From Cotesia glomerata (lineage: Eukaryota; Arthropoda; Insecta; Hymenoptera; Braconidae), in assembly GCF_020080835.1 (NCBI RefSeq), contig NC_058163.1, positions 8,839,318 to 8,903,317 of the forward strand: a stretch of 64,000 nt of DNA, given 5' to 3'. Numbering within the stretch: position 1 is the stretch's first letter; each line of letters begins with the position of its first letter. A program made the translations under genes and the position numbers. The notes below the pieces were generated by a model. That model had not been told where the DNA came from. It ran no database searches and saw only the letters and a list, made by a program, of their open reading frames with translations. This document shows positions 58,725 to 64,000 of the stretch, piece after piece.

Positions 58725-60937
58725 GAAGTAAATGAGATGAAAGATGAAAATTTTAGTTACCACAAACCACTTTGTAATTGTTCGAAGATCACACGTGGAG
58801 AAGCGTTAATGATGACACTGGCATTAGGAGTTGAAGAATCCCTCTCATGGAAAACTATTGTTGCAATTTTATCAATGATCAATACATTATTCCAAAATGA
58901 CGTTGTTCCTGCTTCAAAATATAAATTATTCCAAACTTTAAAACTAAACGAAGATATTCTTGTATATCATTTATACTGTGATGATTGTAATTATTATTTT
59001 GGCGCTCAAAAGAAATTTAATAAAGATAAATTTCAATGCCCAATTTGTGATTATGATGAACAATCGCCGGATATTTGTTATTTTTTAACATTTGATATTT
59101 CTCTACAACTAAAATCGGTATTAGAAGATAAAGAAGTTCAAGACGTTTTAATGAAGAATATTCTAAGAAAGAATTGTAATAACAACAGCAATGACCTCCG
59201 AAGTATGAGAGATGGTGAAATATATAAACATTTATCCATGGAAAATAATCTTTTTTCAGCAGAATACAATTTTTCAAACACTTTCAACACCGGTGGTTGT
59301 CAACCATCGACATCAAGCAAGCATTCTGTTTGGCCTACATATGTTTATATCAATGATCTATCTCCAAAACTTAATTCCAAGCACATGATAATGGCAGGCT
59401 TGTGGGTTAATAAAAAAGAACCAGATATGCTACTTTTTTTGCAACCATTCGTCAATGAAGCAAATAAATTATCAGAGGAAGGTATAAAATGGAAATTACA
59501 ACAACAAACCATAACCAGCAAGTTCATCCCTATCTGCGCCTCAGTTGATTCAGCAGCAAGATGTAAGATTTTAAATATGAAACAATATGATGGTACTTAC
59601 GGTTGCACATTCTGTGAACATCCGACGGAATGTGTTGATAATTCCCAAAAATTTCCCCTAACAATGATTGTTCCAAAAGAGCGTATGGATAAATCAATTA
59701 AAAAACAAATGGTACAAACCGCTGAGAATCAATATGGTAATGATGTTATGGGTGTGTTGGGGCCATCATCATTGATGAATTTAAATATTTTAACATTGCT
59801 GACGGGATGTCGCCGGATTATATACATGCTGTTTTATTAGGTGTAATAAAAGAACATACTGAAAATTTGCTATCTTCACTCGGTGAGGATTATTATGTGG
59901 GTAATCCGAACCAACTTGAAGCATTGAATACAAGACTCTCAAGCTTTAAGTATCCTACATGTATAACTCGATCTACACGAACATTAACTGATCGAAAAAT
60001 GTGGAAAGCAACGGAATGGCGTTCATGGCTTCTATTGTATTCTCTTATGTGTTTCAAGGGAATTCTCCCTCAGAAATATTTTGATCACTTAGCTATATTG
60101 GTGGAAGCTATACATATTTTATTATCTGATAAAATTAATTATGATGAATTGGACATGGTTGACTCTATGACAATAAGATATGCAGTAACATATCAAGAGT
60201 ATTTTGGGAAGCATGCAATGACATATAATATTCACTTATTACATATGGTTAAGAGTGTCTTAAAGTTAGGGCCTTTGAGTTATCATAATACATTCATTTT
60301 CGAAAATGAAAATCAGTTTCTTATAAAATTGCCAAATAATACCAATAATATCACTATACAGATCGCCAGGCGTTATTTACTTCAAAAAGCTTTATCACCA
60401 TTAAAAAGTAAAATTAATATAAGTGGATACTTTTTACAATTTTGTGAACGGAATTTGAATGGTTGTTTAAAAAATATTTTCAAAATAGACGGCTATATAC
60501 TAATCGACAAAGGAAAAGAATACTATTTGAATGATAATGAGCGAAAACTTGTGAATAGATTAGATAAATGTAAGTCTTTCAATAGAATTATCTACAACAG
60601 CAAAAGGTATGCATCAAAAAGTTATCGGCCTTGGGAAAAAATTGATGATTCTTTAATACTATTAAAAAATGACAAAATTGGTATAATTAACAATATTTGT
60701 TACTTCAATTCTCACGAAAATGAGAAAAAAATATACATATTTTACGAAGAAGTTATAAGATTGAGGAAATATTTTTATTCATCGAAAAATGTAACTGTAC
60801 AGAGTATAGAAGAATGCATTATCACCAAAAATTTACAATTTTGTGAAGTGAAGATGATATTACGACCGCGTATGTTAACGGCAGTACAAAGTAAACACTA
60901 TGTCATTTTCTTACCACCAGGATGTTATGGTGATTAA
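58725..60937 (+). pseudogene. Tnp2-like transposase domain exon with one frameshift
   Basis: The first frame (58725-59840) starts after a good acceptor and contains a CXC motif (LCNCSKITRGEAL), a four-Cys zinc ribbon (YCDDCNYYFG..., FQCPICDYDE), the phrase SVWPTYVYINDLSPKL, MIMAGLWVNKKEPDMLLFLQ and DSAARCKILNMKQYDGTYGC followed by a CxFC-type pair. These are the recognisable blocks of the tnp2-type transposases found in insects and other animals. The second frame (59807-60937) continues with MSPDYIHAVLLGVIKEH and the conserved His-rich C-terminal half. The switch lies at about 59778-59783 and is explained by one missing base in an A/T run. Sequencing error and true inactivation cannot be told apart here. 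Confidence 0.8.
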
Positions 60938-61884
60938 AAAAATTTTATTCCATGTGCCTTGATTAAAACGAATTAAAAAGTACTGAAAATAACGGAATTT
61001 GAATTCTTTTCAATACCTTCGAATATTTTCAATCCTTTTGAATTTATTCTCTTATGGACAATTAACATTCGTTATTCGTATTGTATTTTTTTTCGAACAA
61101 GGATGTATTCAATCGAATAAATTTATTGAATATGTCTGATCTCACATTATACATAGAAAGTATTATTCAACATGACAGAAAATAATTATTGTGAAAGTTT
61201 GAATCTTTGTATTAATATTAACAAAATTTCATAATAATTTTCTATGGTAATTTTGAAAACCATAATTTTTTATTAAAATTTTGGAATTTTTAAATGGAAA
61301 ATATTGAAAGTATTGTATTTCTAAAACGAAATTATGAAGTTCTATAAAAAATGGTCTGACTATTAATTTGCTTCAGTCGAATTAATTTTAAAGTAACAAT
61401 ACTTAAATAGTGGTCTATTAGTTGTTTAAGTGTTTTTTCATATAACCTGCATTGAAAATGTGAGTTTCAATGCCTGTTGAGCCAACCGAAACTAGACAAT
61501 TTCAGACCAATGCGACTATGCCGGGCAGGTATCAATTATTTCTTCCCAGCGGACAGAAAATGACGATTTTCTGTCCGCGAGGTGAATTTGCAGCTTTATT
61601 TTCAATCCTATCAATTGTTTGTTTATTTTATACCTTTATAATTGTCATTCTAACCGTTAACTGTACTGACATATTATAATTCTGTTATTAAGCATAAATA
61701 AGAATGATAAAAGAAAACTTGTCAATTTACGAATAATGTTTGGTAAAAAATAAACTGTTACTTTCTAATTTATTATAAGTTTCATAATAAAATGGTATTT
61801 TCGCTGTTCGTCTGAAACTATCTAGTTCTGGTTGGCTCCAGATATTGAAACTAGCATTTTTAATACAACTTATATGAAAAATAT
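60938..61884. other. 3' flank of the Tnp2-like gene, unassigned
   Basis: AT-rich. The 69-residue frame 61470-61679 has one membrane-like segment (FSILSIVCLFYTFIIVILTV) but no family match and includes a perfect hairpin, so it is not called as a gene. Confidence 0.4.
61549..61578. other. Perfect 13-bp hairpin with 4-base loop
   Basis: GCGGACAGAAAAT and ATTTTCTGTCCGC are exact complements around GACG. Could be a tiny inverted-repeat element or an RNA hairpin. No function shown. Confidence 0.7.
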
Positions 61885-61997
61885 AATGTGTGACGCGGGA
61901 TGAAACACGATTTCAGACCGAGTGATGCCAGCCCTCGCTTCGCCCGGGCAAACAACTTCACTCTGGTCTGAAATCGTTTTGTTTCATCCCTAGCACA
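61885..61997. mobile_element. Short hairpin-ended MITE, about 110 bp
   Basis: GCGGGATGAAACACGATTTC at the left pairs with CGTTTTGTTTCATCCCTAGC at the right around a GC-rich centre (CTTCGCCCGGGC). The outer words GTGTGA and CACACA are also complementary. Confidence 0.65.
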
Positions 61998-64000
61998 CAA
62001 TATACTATCTGAACATTTCTCAAAAATTTAACTTCATACTAGATTCGTAATCTAAACTTAGATCATTACACGAATTAAATTTATCGGAAAATGTAGAGGA
62101 ACATTTTTCACAGAAAACTCAATTTAATTTCAATTGTAGAATATTTTTTTTGTTGTCTAAATATTTATTTGTTGACGAATTATCAAAATCGAAGATCTTG
62201 AGTTAGATCTTGAAAATTCCATAAATTTTAAAGATATGATATGGAAACGACCAGACTAACGTAAATTTGCAATCAAACTTAAAGCATTTAATGTAACTAT
62301 TTACAGCATAAGGTTGACTTGAAATTATGTTATTTTAAAATCTTTTAGTACTATAAGGAAAGAATTTTTTTACAAATTATCGTTAAATTCATTTATTTTA
62401 TGGCAGATTTCATAACGTTTACCGAAAACCTAATATAACTTATGGAAGACTACGGTAAAATTTGTTAAAAAAAATTTATAAATTATCTCATTTACCGCCA
62501 AATGATTAGGTCGTGTCATTCGTGCCGCGATTACCGTGAATTTAACGGTAATTTTTGAAGAAAATTTCTGTTAGCGTACAATTTAAAAATTTTAAGCATC
62601 AATTCGTTTTTGAAATTAAACATATAAATTGCAATTATCTATAAACATTAATATTGATTAAAATTATGTTATATTCATATAAGTTCAAGCTTTTACCATA
62701 TTTTTTGAAACTATTAACAGTATTCTAAGTAAATTTACTAAACACCAAAATTATCAATTCTGCTTGATTGTTTTTAAAAATAAATTTATGTGTTTATTGT
62801 AACGTATAAAATTAGGGGAAAAGGGGTTTAGCCTCTTTTATTACGTAATAGCTTAAATTAAACCCGAGGCCAGTTTCTAAGATCCGAAAATCTTTGAGTG
62901 GACCACTACTAAACAATATCAATAAATCCCCGGCTCGAATTTAGAGCTCGCCGATGTCCAGGGTTGGAAAGGAGATTGTCTAAGTAAACAAACAAAACGT
63001 CAAAAATAGAAGACACAAAGAAATTTTTTATTTTAATAGTAATTATTTTAACATCGAGGCGGAGTACCACCTTCTATCACCTTTACAAAATGGCAGACAC
63101 ACTCATTCGTCCTCTCCGCGTTTTTTTAGAAATTTTCTGTTTTACCGACCGATGGTAAAACAGACATCTGTTTATAGGTTTTGTTATGATCGATTTCTAC
63201 TTTACCGGTTACTGTTGGTAAAACGACAATCTATTTTACTGACCTTTAATATGGATACGTTCTGCTTTACCGGCCGTCTGGTATTTCCAAAAATCGCGGT
63301 CTCCAGTTCGCGGCACTAGTGGGTCAATTCCCTACTCGGGATTCCCCGGAGAAACGAGAGAATAGCCTCCAACTCCCTTTTCCCGCGGTGCTGCCACCCA
63401 GGTCCCCGAAGTCGAGGTGTCTAGCCGACTTCCTTGACCTCCTACTCGTAATTCCCCCCGGATCGAGAGGATAGCCTCCAGCTCGATCCCTTCTACTCGA
63501 TTATGATCACTTGCCGCACCCTGACAGAAGGTCGGAGTACGGGGAGTCCGTATTACCCCCAAGAGATGAGCTCCACTTACCTTGGTACAGCCGTACTCTG
63601 GGTAACTGAGTCGTTTTTCCCTTTCTGGATAGCCTCCACAGGGAAAATCGTCTCGGTGGTACTGGTTGACTTTTCTGCGATAAATTTGGAACTATAACAT
63701 TTCTCAAACGGTTCTCTCTCAGCGAAAATTTCTCGCCATCTATCGCCGGGTTTCGAAGCTCGGAAAACGCCAAAATAATTCTAAGTTTTAGTTTTCGAAA
63801 CCCAATTCTTTATTATTTCAATCGCAATTTCTTTCATTATTTATTCATTCGTTGATTTTCCATACTAAATTGTCCTCGGGACTTAGAAAATTTCTCACCG
63901 AGTAATAATTGTTATTCTTTTAATTTCTTTTACAATTTATTTCTTTTGCTCGCTAAATTCATTCCATACTAATTTTATAAAAAGACTTAAAAAAATATTC
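61998..64000. other. Unassigned stretch with a GC-richer, CTCC-rich tail
   Basis: 61998-62800 is AT-rich with nothing recognised. 63100-63290 repeats TTTTACCG/TACCGG words. 63330-63650 has three spaced copies of GATAGCCTCCA/AATAGCCTCCA preceded by ATTCCCC-type words. Short frames on both strands here overlap and have no recognisable domain. Confidence 0.4.

Larger units (their letters stand above)
46971..60937 (+). pseudogene. Tnp2-like (CACTA-superfamily) transposase gene, interrupted and probably inactive
   Basis: Proposed exons: 46971-47073 (MKRGPYQSYLNPGGSGIIPR..., basic start typical of such proteins; donor in phase 1), 52339-52561 (acceptor TTAATGTAG, acidic/Ser-rich, donor GTAAGT), 52628-52687 (acceptor ATTACAG, acidic, donor GTATAT) and 58725-60937 (acceptor ATTTTTACAG, main domain). 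The last three share phase 0, which supports one gene. Problems: the first exon ends in phase 1 and does not fit the second, so an exon is missing or mis-set; 52339-52561 has one base too many near 52499; the main exon has a one-base frameshift near 59780. The introns contain five copies of one repeat family and two LINEs. Either a decaying transposon-derived gene or a domesticated one damaged recently. Confidence 0.6.

Overview
This is a strongly AT-rich, intron-bearing, repeat-dominated window of animal nuclear DNA with two 100-base assembly gaps (134-233, 16404-16503). The mix of R1-like LINEs in (AC)n tracts, a Ty3/gypsy element, many small fold-back elements, BEN-type genes and a Tnp2-like (CACTA-superfamily) transposase gene points to an arthropod, most likely an insect; a parasitoid wasp is plausible but nothing here proves it. 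There are no bacterial-style genes or operons.

Host-type genes. (1) A five-or-more-exon gene on + (coding 8660-13620, about 587 residues) has an Asp/His/Gln/Ser pentapeptide array and a poly-Asn run. (2) An eight-exon gene on + (25909-31231, about 437 residues) ends in a BEN-like domain split over the last two exons. Both begin with a similar short beta-rich N-terminal exon and may be paralogous nuclear or chromatin proteins. (3) A broken gene on + (about 46971-60937) encodes a Tnp2-like transposase; its introns are swollen by other elements. (4) Two linked exons on the minus strand (5376-5909) begin a further, unidentified gene.

Mobile DNA. 1-3350 is a long inverted-repeat element with a second fold-back element nested in it. 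15.1-16.4 kb holds fold-back elements. 16.5-17.3 kb and 33.1-34.2 kb are two copies of an element carrying a 5S-rRNA-derived pol III promoter. 17790-24955 is a 7.2-kb CACTG-ended element with subterminal repeats, containing nested TA-flanked elements, a CR1/Jockey-like LINE tail and a piggyBac-type MITE. Introns of the BEN gene hold two TIR elements. 40577-45571 is a nearly intact gypsy element (342-bp LTRs differing at one base, TSD TCAG) with its pol split by a frame change. 47-58.5 kb is a pile of one about 1-kb repeat family with a (TG)n/(AC)n core; two R1-like LINEs are inserted in the AC tract of two of these copies.

The remaining stretches (4.5-5.4, 5.9-7.0, 13.6-15.1, 34.8-38.2, 38.5-40.5, 45.6-47.0, 60.9-64.0 kb) contain no gene that I can support. 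All exon boundaries are read by eye from GT/AG signals and phase, without transcript data.
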